From Perkinsus olseni (lineage: Eukaryota; Perkinsozoa; Perkinsida; Perkinsidae), in the NCBI GenBank assembly GCA_013115135.1, contig JABANP010000265.1, positions 1 to 64,000 of the forward strand: a stretch of 64,000 bases of DNA, written 5' to 3'. A program made the translations under genes and the position numbers. This document shows positions 10,545 through 24,000 of the stretch, one piece after another. The notes below the pieces were generated by a model. That model was given only the letters and a program-made list of their open reading frames with translations, ran no database searches and had not been told where the DNA came from. The number at the start of each line of letters is the position of its first letter. Position 1 is the first letter of the stretch.

Positions 10545-12330
10545 GTAATCGTTTCAGCTAGTTTCGTTCTTATACGACGTACCGAGTTGAAAAAGTAGTG
10601 TCTTTCTCGGGCAAGTTCATCTAGGGAGCTGTTCATCATCAGCAGGGTGTGCTGTAACAAAGATCATCTCCGGCGGAGGCGCTTGTGGAGATTACCCCAC
10701 TGAACCTATCTTGCTTGGATAAGGAGCTACGCTGAAGCTGAAGCGCTGATGATAAGAAGATGATAGATCGGATTCCAGACGATGGGACTTGAGTGTTGTG
10801 CTCTCAATCCGTTGGTCGCCCCTAACACGCCCTTAATACCGCGAGTACAGCAAGCAGACTTCACGTTCAAAATGAGTGCAGGCCAATGTACGTGAGAGGG
10901 CCACGGGCAGTTAAGTCTGCCCGTCTTCATCGGAGTCATTCGTCTTGAGTTCTGCTGACTGCAGTCGTGCAAGTCTGCACGCGTTCTCCCGGAGACACTC
11001 CATTCGTGTTTTGGCTTTTAGCTAGCTCACAAGTCTCACTATATTTTGACGTATTGAGTCTCTGGGAAAAGACCAAAATAACTGTGGCTGGTAAGGCCAA
11101 GGCTAAGCACGTCCTGTACGGGAGTTGTGTGCTCGGTCGGTCTCGATGCCTGCCATCCCTGTAACAAGGATAGCACGCTGGACCCTGTCCTGCCGGAACA
11201 CACGCTAGCCTCACTTAGCTATCTCCGAACGCGCCCTTGTCACTTGCGAAGCGGGTTTCGGTTAGTGCGTATGAGTTCAGCGACCCCGAACCGGCTTAGA
11301 AAGACCTGTCAATAAGCGTCCCTCCGCGGAAGATCATATAGGCTTTGTATCGGAGCGACGTAGCAAGTTAAATGCGAGCGAACCATTGCTGTTCTTTCGT
11401 TCATTAACGTCTTAATAGGAAGGCGTATCATCCGAAGCAGTCTGCACTATAGTGACAACTACCTTCATTGCTGCTACGTACCAACCTTGCTCTTTGGGCG
11501 CCTTTGCTCGTGGTACGTATGTTCGTCCCAGTGAGCGCGTGCGTTCCTCGTCATGCTATGCAACATACGTTCACCATAAATCCACCAACTAGATCAGTTT
11601 TACCAAACTCCTCTCGAGTCTGGTTTCACCTTTCTTTGAGCCCCGTCTCAAGTAGCCACACTGTACTGAGTTATAGTGTAAGTCATGGGACAGGCCAAAA
11701 CGTCGGCGTGCAGGGCGGGATCGTGGCGCGAGGACAGAGATTCGATCTAGTATCTAATGTTAAAGCTAGTATGATGCGCTGGTGGCCACTACGAAGTTGA
11801 CCGAGCAAACTCTCCTTCGAAGAAACAGCAGCTTTGTGTCAGTGCTTGACAAGCCAGACGCGCGAACTAGATCGTCGCGTCATAGCATTAGCGTGTCGTC
11901 ACCGTCACCGTCACAGGAGTCCTACTGCTAGTTAACCTCTCACTAGAGAAGAGAGGGCGACGCTGTGGGTCACAGAGTACTCGGGTGGAACCGTTGGGCC
12001 AGTTAGTGGACAGCTCGCTTTAGTCGCAGTCAGTTTATATTGGTCACAAAGAGATTTTTTCGTGCATTTTGCAATACCGTAAAGAGAGCAAATCGTCCTC
12101 GCTTTTCCCTCTGAAGTGATCGCTGGGCCCCAGCCCATCAACTACCATCAACGCCACTCCGAAGTAAGAGTCTGTCATCTTTCCTACAGCACCCGCTTCG
12201 TACCACCCCTTTCGTAAATCCCATTGAGACGGCATTCTCGTGTCTCCCAGATCCAAGTCACTCAGGGCGTCCCCAGCCAGGTAGTCGCTCTGCCCTTGAC
12301 AACTTTCCCGGTTGAACCCTCTCAGGAGGC
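10545..12330. other. no gene resolved
   Basis: Only short frames on both strands. A frame at 10967-11164 ends in a Lys/Ala-rich stretch, but nothing joins to it convincingly. No repeats or RNA genes seen. Confidence 0.4.
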
Positions 12331-12423
12331 GTTCAATAAACCAATTCCGGAATTTAAATTCAAATTACCGAGTAAAACTCAATTCCAGAATCGATTCTGA
12401 GTTTCCGAAATTGGTTGTTAAAC
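12331..12423. mobile_element. MITE-like palindromic element, copy 2
   Basis: Begins GTTCAATAAACCAATTCCGG and ends CCGAAATTGGTTGTTAAAC, so the termini are imperfect inverted repeats of about 22 bp around a core containing CCAGAATCGATTCTG. It shares the ends and core with copies at 5719-5824 and 51929-52034. Confidence 0.65.
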
Positions 12424-12454
12424 GGGGGAAGAACCACAGTGAGCTCGTGTCTAG

Positions 12455-13384
12455 TTGACTCATCGCTTTTGTATGGATTCAAAGCTTCTTCTCCGAGAGT
12501 CGACTTGTCGTAAGTCCAGTGGCCTGCTCAGCGTCTCCACGGAGGCCCCCACCCAGGATGCTGCATCGTCTACTACTACAGCCGGCAGCACCGCAGCTGG
12601 CGCCCTCCCGCTGGCCTCTAAGAGTGACCGGGGAGCGGTCCTCCTGGCTCGGGGTGTCACTAGGGACTCGAAGAAATTCAAAGACCACGTCGAGTGGAAG
12701 GAACGCTTCCACAATAGTTCGTCGCTGTGGATGCGGAATAAGGTGGAATATTTTCAAGGGACCCCAGGGTCCTTGGGAAGCTACCAGTAATAACAACCAC
12801 AGGGCTCTCGTGGGTGGCTAAGGCTGATGGCGGGCTCAGTTCTGTTAGTGGGTGAAAACCGTAGGGGACCTTTTTTAAGTTCAGGAGCGCTCCTAGGATT
12901 GAATTAAACGTCAAATACGTTTTGACGTGACCGTAGCTTTTACGTAAAACGACGAACCGTGGAAGCGTTTTCAACACTTAAAAAAGCAGTCTTTTGACCA
13001 TCCGATGTGCTTTCTTCCATACTGCGGGATTGGGCTGCTCGAAAGAGAGAGTGGCGCTTGTTGTATGATGCAATGCTCTCCATCGGGGGAGTAGCCGGCA
13101 GGTCCTATATCGTCAGGTATTCGGCAGGGCCACCGTGCCGATTTTGTCCAACGCCTAGGGCCCGTTCCCCGGCGCCTGATTGGCGCGACAACGCTATTTA
13201 CCGCACTCAAAAGCAGTTGAAAGAGGACGAGAAGTCGCATGCGGCCAAGATTAAGCGAAGGCTGCATATTGACAACCCTCAGATAGTAGACTACCTGAGG
13301 GAGTTGGAGTCAGCCGATGGCGGCGGTCACCGGAAACGACGGTGTCGCGAGAGGCGTGAAGCGAAGAGTGCGGTTCGGCTGTGA
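12455..13384 (+). CDS. unrecognised gene, two candidate exons
   Basis: A frame at about 12500-12790 carries a Ser/Thr/Ala-rich part, then SKKFKDHVEWKERFHNSSSL. A second frame ending with TGA at 13384 carries DWRDNAIYRTQKQLKEDEKS and continues with a basic, helical stretch (HAAKIKRRLHIDNPQIVDYL) and an Arg/Lys-rich end. The two are on one strand and similar in character, so they may be exons of one small basic protein, perhaps an organellar or RNA-binding one. I could not fix the splice sites or the start. Treat as a gene candidate only. Confidence 0.35.
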
Positions 13385-15092
13385 TTTGTATTATACCCAT
13401 AACGTACTAAAACCGAAGGATCCGTCGTCGAGGAGAATTATCGTGATCGCCATCACGCGGGCTGCTGCTTGTTATCGTTATTGGCTTTCGCTGCCCGCAG
13501 GTGGTCATGGGTTCCTCTCGTATTTCCTACGATCCTCATGCTTGTATATAATAAGACCACCACCCCCGCCCAATGTAGACTTACCACTTCTCCTCTTCTG
13601 GATAAACTAAACATCGCTCGAACGAGTACTATCAACTTGCGTTAGTTAATTGTTAATCTGGAGGGCTCCTATTTTCAAGGGACGTTGGATCGCGTTGGGA
13701 AGGCGTGGTTATCTGCTGCGGAACCATATTAGCGCCAACAAATTTCAAAAAGAAAAAAATTTGAGCAATTTTGTTGCCGGGAAGCCGTGATCTAGTGAGC
13801 ACTATCCTCACAACCGTTACTCTTGATTCGTGGAAAGTAACAACATTGTTGTGGGAAGGCTAAGCCTTCAAGGCTTCCCAGACCAATGCTGTTACTTCGC
13901 GATTCCCATCTTCCCATATTTCATCTCGGTACCTAAGTTAACGATGTACTATAAAATATTTACCCAAAACTGATTTTCCCTTGCGCGGTGAAGATTTTCT
14001 ACGAAAATGTTCAACGGTAAAGAAATCGGAGTAGCAAGAGGAAAATGCTGATGAGCTGCTGTACGAATAAATGGGGATTTCGTGCGGATTCCCTCTGCTG
14101 CAGCAGTAGAAGATTCCTATGAGATGGGTCGAACGGAATGGAAGATAAAAGTTGACATCCACTCAGTATACGCCCTTAGGAGGCCGGAGGGAAGCACGGA
14201 GCTCCCAAATCCGTAATAATAGCGAGGCGACGGTGTGGTAGTGATTCGAGCAGGTACTTGAAGGTCATAGTGGATTACCCGGGAGAGGAAGGGGATGTTG
14301 AGAAGAAGACGAGTTCCCAGAATGCTACCGCTAGCTGCTCTTTCAACTGTTTCTTTCTGTTCGATGGCAGCCTGGCTAAGGCTGAGTTCAAACGATCTAA
14401 GGTAGGCGGCCTTGCCCTCGCACAGTGGAAATAATTTACCATGATTCTGGTAGCCGTGCGGTGGTCGGCTCACTGGCGTGCAAGCTCTTGTAGTAGAAAT
14501 ACTTAGCTTATTACTGTAGCATTTGCTGATCGATCTATTAAGGTGCAGTTCCATCGAGCTCGTCCTGGCGTAGGAGTAAGCGTCTTCTCTGCGAAATTGC
14601 CTTCATCTTGACCTCGGATACTCATGATGGCCATCTCAAATACGATTTCCTTGTTTGAGATTATCTTTTTCTTCACCTTGTTGCGGCATGCCCGATGGGG
14701 CGGCAGAATAGCCCACTGTCGGTGGAAGCTTGAGTTCCTCGTCTCCTAGCTACAGGGGAGGGAAGATAGCTGAGCCCCTTCAGTGGCATTTTGATTTCGA
14801 ATTTGTACCGTCACTCGTGAGAGAATAAAATTAGACAGCGTGACGGAGTTTTGTACTTCGACCTTTTCATAGTCAGATTTAGAATAAATTTCGGTTCGTT
14901 TTTTTTTCTGAAAATGCCCGGGGGTGCAACAGACTTCCTCTCCTGAGCTTCGCGAGCACTCCAGGGATCGTCTTTCACACGTTGAATCGTCAATACTGGA
15001 AGCTCCCTGAAATGAGGGAGGGACCGCAGTCTATCGAACGCCCTGCGTGAGCGTTGATGGCGACTCGTCGACATTGTGGGCCATCGGAACAG
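13385..15092. other. intergenic or unresolved 5' part of the ferlin gene
   Basis: No exon could be assigned. N-terminal ferlin C2 domains would be expected upstream of 15093, so some exons may lie here. A 145-codon minus frame at 14117-14554 has no recognised motif. A GGGAAG...CTTCCC inverted repeat sits near 13855-13880. Confidence 0.4.
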
Positions 15093-18000
15093 CAAATGCC
15101 CCAATTTCAGATAACTCTGGAATGTTGGCACCATAACGCCATTCGAAAGGACGAGCTCATTGGGGCCTGCACGTTTGGGTTCAGCAGAGTGTGAGCGCTG
15201 CTCGGGGAGGTGCTTGGTGTTGTCATTGGTGATGGAGGTACTCCTTGGTGCGCCATACTCTATTGCGACAGTGGATGCCTCTGACCTTCCCTGAGAAGCC
15301 CGGTGATGTGCGAGGATACGTCAATGTTAGCGTTGGTATCTATGGACCAGGGGACGATGTAGTGATGCGGACTGAAGGTTGCAGGAAAGCTTTTGTCTGA
15401 ACTGTCTGATCGCACTGCATCTCAACGCTACAGAGAGTCCCCGAGTGAGCACACCGGCAAGAGGCTAACTAAGCCGGAACCGTTAGCGTTGGACTATAAG
15501 CTCGCACACACTGCCGTGGAATCGAGTCTAGCGAGTACTGGTGTGTTCAAGACAGGTCAGAGGAATGCCCAAGACTTGGGAATTCGACCGCCCTGTTTTC
15601 GATGGGTCTGAATGTATATCAGTACGTGCGCTGTGGTCTCGAAAGTCGTGTTGGCGTGATTGTCACAACGATCTTTACCGCTCTCGAGGTGCCTAGCGGA
15701 TTCCGTCTAGTATCGGATGAGGATGAAGCGGTGAGCTCCATCACTGAGAGGGTGCTGCAGACACCCGACTCCAAGTTCAATCTGGTCATGCTCAATTTTA
15801 ACGTGATTTTTGGCGCTGTGGCGGCGGTCGGTGCTGTGGACTTGTTGCTTGAAGGTGTACAAGGCTGAAGATTTGCCGAAGAAGGGAGGTGGGGGCGTGC
15901 TCCAGAGAGCTGCGACTTGCAGTCCCTATGTGAGAGGAGGGAACGACTGATGGGTTTGAGATTTCTGCTCACCAGAATCAAACAACGACACTCTGTTTTC
16001 GGATATGCCATAGTCACTGAAAGATATTTTTGAATGGATCTTTTCTCCGTGCTTTTACGACGCGGTGAGGTCTGGTGTAGTGATTGAACGGGGATCTCCA
16101 AGACCCGGTAGCTACAGTAAAAACCCAGTTAACTCGTAGAAGGCACTGTCTCAGTGGCGGAGGGCTACTTCTCTCTGCATGACTCTCGAACGCTGAGAAG
16201 CTCTGCTCGGTCGGTTCACCATTATAGAAACTGAAAACTGGTATCTTCTCTTTAGTCGTTTTTCGCACGAGCACTGTAGTGGTTTTTTCTCTCACCGTGT
16301 CACCGATTAGCTCTTGAAGCTTACTGTGTCCGGAGGCCGGGTGAACTCGCGTTTCGGGATGGCTTATATCCCGTCAGGTTATCGTATCATTTGCGGGCGT
16401 TAAATTACAGACGAAAGTGATCGCAGACAACACCAGGCCTGTGTGGAACGAGTGTCTGCGAGTGCCGGTCATGTGCCCCACCTGGGACCAGAATGTAGTA
16501 GCTCCCTCTTCTTGCCTTAGCGTGCACGTGAAGTTGGTCGATCTCTGCAAGTTAGCTATTCTCGTACAGTACGCGCCATCTAGAAACACGCAAACTGGGC
16601 GGGCACCTTTTTTTCTTCGTCTTGGCGAGTTTGAACCTAATTCCCTTTCCATTGAATTCGCCATACTTGGTTACCCATAAATCCAAGTCGCGCCCTCAAA
16701 ACTCGACAAAAAATATTTTGGTCAAATATTTGTAGTTGCCTCTTTTCGTATATCCCCTCTTCCCGCCCTATCATGTTCGTCAGTCGCGGACTAGTGTGAA
16801 ACAGCGAGCGTTTTAGCCTTCCTGTGATGCTCCATAGTCAAGCTGAGATGCTGGAGAGGTTGGTTCGTGGAGCTGTTCGGATAGAGAACGTGATGCCAGT
16901 GGCGATATCAGTACTGAATAACATGAACGCCGTATCAGCTCACAGCGAATTGGTGATTGGCAGCTCGTTCTGTTCTTGAGCCCGCTGTAGCCGCATCAAA
17001 ATGGGAGAGCCTTCTCACGCCGTATTCTCTCACCATGGGACTTGTCAGCGCCTCTTTACTGACATCGTAGAACCAGATTCAGTTAATCTCCAATTGGCAA
17101 CATCAGTCATGTCGTGGTTACACCGGAAGCTCTCCTCGCGTGGCAGGTTCTGATAGAGATCATGTCGCAAGGGGACAGGAACGACATGATAGCGGCGGCT
17201 GACTTCGACTTCCAGGCGATTTATGAGAAGGGAATGAACCCTCGATGGGTGAATCTGTAAGTGCTTCGCTCCGCTAGCATTATTGGTATCTTTTCCTTAG
17301 TTAGGTATTATTCTATCGAAGATGACGAAGCGGTCCCTCCTCAAGTGAATGATGAGCCTTTGGAGTCTGAGTGAGACCGGTGCTTCCCACTGCTTCGATA
17401 CATTCTTTTCGTGGACAAGCAAGTCGTCGAGGAATGCCGGCTGGATACGTCTTGAGCAAACTCACGCTGTAAAAGTTTTCGGTAATTCGCGGAAAGCTTT
17501 TGATCGCGAAGAGCGGTTGAACCTCTTCCGTTATACCTTATCGTATCCCTCCTTAAGAAGGGCGGAAATCAGGATGAGTTCGCTCAGCATGATCATCGTC
17601 CGAGGGGGGGGGGCATGGTGTTTTTACACAGCATGGATCGCAACAGGAGGATCTCCGTCGTCTCAGCGTTGTTACCGCCTGACACGCTGATAGATGCTAA
17701 AGCATGTATGAGTTGTAGTTTGACGAGTAGAAGGTGTGTCTAGCCCGCCCTAGCCGTACCGAACAGTACAGGTACGGCGGTCGTATTCTAGTATCAGCAT
17801 CGGTGGAACGGTCGGAGGACCCTCAGTCTTCCGTGGTGACCTGCGATGCTCCCCGTGAACCGGAGACGAAGGAGCATGTCGTGTGGATAGACGTGTGAGC
17901 TGCGCACCCTTATGTTTTTCGCGATTTTGCACTAGGTACGAGGCAGCCTTCACGCCAGAGTTCTACGACGAGGTCCAGGCTCAGGAGGTGTTCGTGGAAT

Positions 18001-21000
18001 TTACTTTCGGAACGCACGCGTAGGTGCTGAGTTGGGAGGAAGGGAACAGCTCGGATTGTGCAGGATCCGGACGCCTGCGCGGGAACTGGATGGGCTGTCG
18101 GCCATCTTTGAGGAGGAGGGACGATTGAGGCCATTCCAAGTGTAGGAATGCCATCAGTGTGCGGAGTATCTTCGAAACCTTCGGAGTGCGGTGTGGAGAA
18201 AATGGCTCTCGTCTGTCGTGCTATTCACTAGGGCCAGCGAATACTCGCCGAGGGTTTTAGGCTCGAGAGCGAACGGCCGTCGTTGCTGCATTTCTAACGG
18301 TGTATCCTTGCCTCAGCTTCCTGCCCGAGTTCCGCCAGTCATTCGACCTTAAAATAGAACTGCTCGGCAAGAAGATCGAAGCTGACGACGATGAATGGGA
18401 TGCATTGGCCTTTACACGCCTCTCTCTGCCGGACATCAAGACTTGGAACGACAGCGTCGTCTGGAGGAAACTGTATCGCCAGCCATGCATCGATGTGGGC
18501 ACTTCTCGCTGGCAAGGTATATGCTGTCCGTGCCTGAGGACATGGACCAAGTGGCGGCTCATATTCTCTGCGGAGTGAATGCTGGATGCAAACCCTTCCC
18601 GCAAAGGCCATTGAGGATGGCGTAAGGATAGTGTGGTCTTCATTTTCGCGGTGTTTGGAAAGGCCAGCAGTTTCAGACTGAGTGTTCATGCAAGATTGGC
18701 CGAGGCTCCTCGTGGTTTCTCAATCAGGTATAATGTCCGGGAGTATGTCGTTCGAGGATTCTTCTATCAAGCGGTGAATCTTCCCATATCCGACCCGGGC
18801 GGACTTTCGGATCCTTTCGTCAAGATGAGCATTGGGGGGATCAGTGGACGTAATACGTCAAGGAAAATAAGAAAAATGCACGCTCCTTACTTATATGGTC
18901 AATATATATAATACGATCTAATATATTAATATAAATACTTTAACGCGGCTGACAGCTTCCCAAGACTTTCACGCTGAGTGACTCAATTCAGGAACTGACC
19001 ACATCCCCACCACCTTGAATCCCCAGTGGCGAGAGATCCTCGAGTTCCCTGTCATCCTGCCAGCAGATCCGAAACTGCAGCCTGATCTATACGTTGAAGT
19101 CTGCGACGCTGATGACTCAGTGTAAGAGCAGACCGTCCAGGCCGCTGTGACGAGGAGGCTGCCAGGTACGAGCTTATGTGCTCGATGAGTTGTCCGGCAT
19201 CCGAGGTCCCAGAGGAGTGGAATCGCCCGCCCAAGTGGTTCGCTCTGGAGCCTAGCAGCCGGCATCCCCACGCTCAAGCTCAGATTCTGGCAGCCTTTGA
19301 GTTGCTACCGTACTTTAGCGTCGAATTTCGCGGCCGTATTAAGGGATTGTTGTTCTTCAGCGTAGAAGACGCTGCTAAGCACGCGCCGTTTTGTGAGGAG
19401 ATCCAGCCGAGGGTGAACAGATGCGAAGTGGAAGTGCTGACGGTTGGCGTGAGGTTGATTAAGGACGAGCTGACGGATATTAACCCGAGGCTGCAGGTGT
19501 GACGCTTCTGATGCAATAGAGAGGTCACGATCCACTCAGTTGTGGTGGAATCGCGACGATGATAACGCCGAACTGCCGGTGGAGGAAATAGTGTCTGAGG
19601 AGGCCGAGAGTGGCAGTGGAGGGCAGTGAGACCAGACAAACAATTTCCCTGGGATACCTTGGAGGGTCTAGTCGCTAGACCCTCCAACTAGACCCGAACT
19701 AGACTCTAGTGAGGAGATAATCCTCAGCAGACTTGCACAGGGTCAAGGATAACCGCCAGCGTCAGAGAAACAGCGTATGATTATACTATAGAATGCCATT
19801 CGCTTGGTCATCTCTCAATCAGAAATTTCGCGCTCCGACTGCTCCGACTGCTCCGCTTCGTTCATACTCGCGGATGTTTTGATTTCTCCCTCTTTGAGTG
19901 CGTTACTTCTCCGCCCTAGAAACTTCATTCTTGGCGGCTAGCGGTTCCCTTGCCTTGACTCAAGCTAAGGAGTTCTCGAGACATTTGAGAGCCCTCTCCC
20001 GCCGCGGGAGTCCCGCGGAACTCAGGTTGTCATCTGTGGGTCAGGTACAACATGCTCGAGGTCCAGCCGATGATTTTGGACTTGCCTCAGTCAGCACTGT
20101 ATCAGGAGTTCCTTGAAGTTAGGTTACTGGAGAGGGTGGAGGGAGGCTGGCTGAGCACTGAGGAGAAGGACGAAGTGATTGGATTCGGGTAAGCATAAGT
20201 CTAACCGCCTCAGCTCGGTCTCCTCATTTCGAAGCTGGAGGAGTGATTCCAGCTTATACCTGGAGCACCGCTACGGCCAGAATGGTCCGTCTTGCGGTGC
20301 AGGTTCTCTGAGCGGCTCATGAGTGTTTTTAGAGGCTCAGACCCCAAAAACTCTCGCGGACCTCCGCGCCGCGACCAAAATTTGTGATGTACTTGCCTAC
20401 GTCAGTAGACGGAGCGATTCGTTTCATGGTTAGAGGCCAATACACGTTTACTACCACCTCATTTTCTCCATGGCCAACACTTCGCCCGAAGACGCATCTC
20501 TATGTAAAGTATGGATCGTCAGCATGCCGGTTGTTACCAAATCGTCGGAGAAGCTCAGTGCTCTGGGGTAGCGCTCCTGTGAATTGAGAATTTCCCGGAC
20601 GAGCCAGACTATCGAATATCCGTGGTGTACAACAGAGACTTTCTGTTGAAACTCGCTTGAGCGAGTCGTTGAGGGACCTTGGGGGCGAACGTAAGTCTCG
20701 AATGTGTATGCGAAGGTCGATAGGCTTTCAAACGAAACACGGGTCGACTCGGAAGAGCCGGAAGCGAAAAGAGAAGATTCAGCCATGATAGGCTTCATTA
20801 TAATCGACGGAATGCCAGTATCATAGGGGCTTCTGTGCTCAACGATCATGGCTGTCATTGTAGAATACCGAATTTGCCGACCATGTCAGGGCCAGATGTG
20901 GGAGCATGGAAACTCATAGATCACGTGCGCTGTGGGCAGCGATATCTGGACGAGTTTATCGTGAGCCTCAGTCTTACGTAACGACCACCGTTGATGACGC

Positions 21001-24000
21001 TGCCTTCTGTATGTCTGGGGCATCTCACGCGGTCCCCAGGTCGGCGGAGAATGGGGTCATCAGATGATGACCGTGCTCTATCGCGGGCTACATTTCAAAT
21101 CCCATGCAAAGCCATCCTGATGGTGAAAGTGCTCGGTGTTCAACTGTTGCGTTGGAAATTTCGACCTTCGAGGATGGTCTTCACTCGGCCATACCGAGTT
21201 TATGCCTATGCAAATTGCCGTGCCGCGAGTCCTGGCGCGTCTAGTTTCTCCTTTATCGCGATGGTCATATGTTATTGACCTTCACTCCCAGGTACATCCA
21301 CTTGAATCCGTTGTATCCTTGGTTGACTGATGAGGAAAAGGAGAAGTGAGTGGAGTATATTCGTCCTGTATAGATTCCTTGCTTCTTCGCAGATGTCGGG
21401 AGAGCTTCACATTGAAGACTCCCACTCAGCTGAGGCGCGAGGAAGCGTTGAGGGAGCAGGCTAAAAACGAGAAAAAACTGATTCAGGAAAAGTGAGTCCT
21501 ACAGCTGTCAATTATTCACCGATATTTTATCGGCCCTCAATGGCGCAGCGTCATTGACGCTACGGCTCGATGTTCGTTCATGGCCTCCTTGAAGAAGAAG
21601 ATGATGGAGCGAGTTAGCACAACGAACGCAGAAGAAGCCTTCCTCTGCGGTCGTTGCACTATCTTGCTCCACCTCAATGTTGTGATAGAGCAACAGACGA
21701 GAATCTCGCTTGTCAGAAGTGGGTTCCGCTACGAGCCTCGTAGTGCGAGCTGGAACAGAATCAACGTATAGAACCGGGATTCAGCGAAGGCGAGCAACGA
21801 TAGCGAACCGAAAGCGAGACTGTCGACTGTGGCACAGTCACTGTGCAGAAGTGGTCGTAGCCCCAGCAGATTCTGCGTTCTCTGCAGGAGGTTGGAACAG
21901 GAAGCAGCTCGAGCGAAGACTCACGGCAACACTCCTGGCAGTCAAGATCTACTTCGCAAAATAGAACTGGAAATCGAACGGCGGTGATCGCTCTGCCTCC
22001 GCAAGGTTCTCCACCATTGTCCGCAGGTTCGGGCTGAGAAAGGGGGAGTTCGGTCTTACGGATGTACTTCGGAATATAACTACCGAGCGTATGCTCGCAT
22101 TCAGTCAAGTCACCGATCAAAAGAGTGGTGAGTCTCCCCGTCGGGCAGTCCCCGACCTTCTTTGTATTTGCTCACACTGATACTAGATGGCTTCGATTTC
22201 GGACTGGATACTGCGGAGGTCGACGAGAACTTCTACCAGTCATTTGTGTGGCCGCTGAAGACAAGTGCAGGATTTGTATGCTCCAATGCGTCATCATCCC
22301 TACTTATTCCCCCTGCTAGGCCCGGCGGGAGATAGACGGGCCTGTGGAGGAGGAGCTGTTGGAAGAAGAGCTGCCGTATGATACCATCGTCTTGTTCAGA
22401 GGCAACAAGTGGGGGAGCTTTGATACGCTGGGCTATCTCAAGTGAGCGTGCTTTTGAAGATATTGAAATGTAATATTTCGAAGATCAACGAGTGCAGGTA
22501 CAAACTGAGGATAGGCCAACCGATGAACAAAAGGAGAAATCAGAAGAAGGGGAGGCGAGGCAGCGGGACACAGCGTGGTGAAGAGACTGAGAGAGACGTT
22601 GGGCTTCAACGCGCCTATCTGTAAGGAAACACAGTACGCTGGGAGTTTGACAATGGGGAGCTCTGTTAATCTTACAGTCCGGTCAAAAAAAGTTGTCTAG
22701 GGCTGATCTAAATCATTTTAATTGTGAATATTTGAACGAGACCGGGCTTACTGAATCAGACATTTGTAGATGATAATCTACTTTCGAATGATGTGAGTCT
22801 TGCAGAACAGCTCTCATTCCTCATCGAGAAAACTGGTTTTTGGAAATTTTTCTCCCGCCCAACGTAAATTTACACAGTGATCCCACGCCATCTTCCAAGG
22901 ATTCCTCCTCAACTCGGGCGAATTTCCGGTCATCAAGGGCACCAATCAATTCAGAATGTATTTTGACCGGACTCCATGTATTGTTTATGTTATCAGTTTT
23001 TCGACTGTTAGAAGTTAATTTTTCGCTGTGTCGTGCAGCCGATGAAGCTCCTCGGCGATGATTGTCTCCCAAACGGGGCGAGTTTGAATTACTGTCTTGA
23101 CGTTGTGGCTCTTCCCAGTCAGACTTCTTCGTGGAACTTCCACAAAGAAGTTTGGCCGGAAAGAACCACGAACGAACCTTCAAGATTCGTTCATGAAGCG
23201 TGGTGTCTGTGGCTTCTTACAGCCCGAAATATTCTTCTTCGTTGAAGTCCGTCTGAATTTCAGTTCTCTTCTGAGTTTCTGACTCTGGAACTCTCCGTCT
23301 CGTTTACTCAGCGACGTTTAGGCCCTTGCTGCGACAGGAGTATCTCGCCAGCCATTCGTTAGTATGTAAAGTGTATGTGCTTAGCGCGAGTGGTATCATA
23401 CCTCCAGGAGGAAGTACGGACTGCGAGAGCTACATTTGGGTGAGTACACTACTGGCACGATAGAAGTGCAACTCCCAAATACTGACTGCCACGATTGATT
23501 GCGAGACGTGTCGCCATTGCCTCCATCTACCTCCGGTGTCGTCCGTTAGCTGGAGGAAACATTCTAGTGTGTGAGGATGCAGAATTTTTCGGTCGAGTCA
23601 CTGACTAGAACTAGGGGCGGTGACCAGGAGCCATGCCTATGGCCTGTGTCGTGGTACCTTCAGATTTACAACTCGAAAGAAGAGGCAGCGGGCGGGTTGA
23701 ACTCGATCAAAGACTCGAGCAACTCCCGTACCAGCACGCTGAATCCAGAGTTCAACAAATGCTACTCCTTACCCTGCCGATTCCCCGACAACACGGCTCT
23801 TACGATCAAGCTTATGGAGAAACACTCACTAACAGGCGACACGACCATTGGAGCCGCGGTGATAGATATCGAGAATCGCTGGTTCCATCCGAGGTTAGAA
23901 GACAGTGTTGACGACTGAATGAAGTGGGGGTTGATTAGGTATAAGCAGATGATGAATTTAGATTCGGAGGACGAAAACGCTATGAAGAGTGCTTCAGATG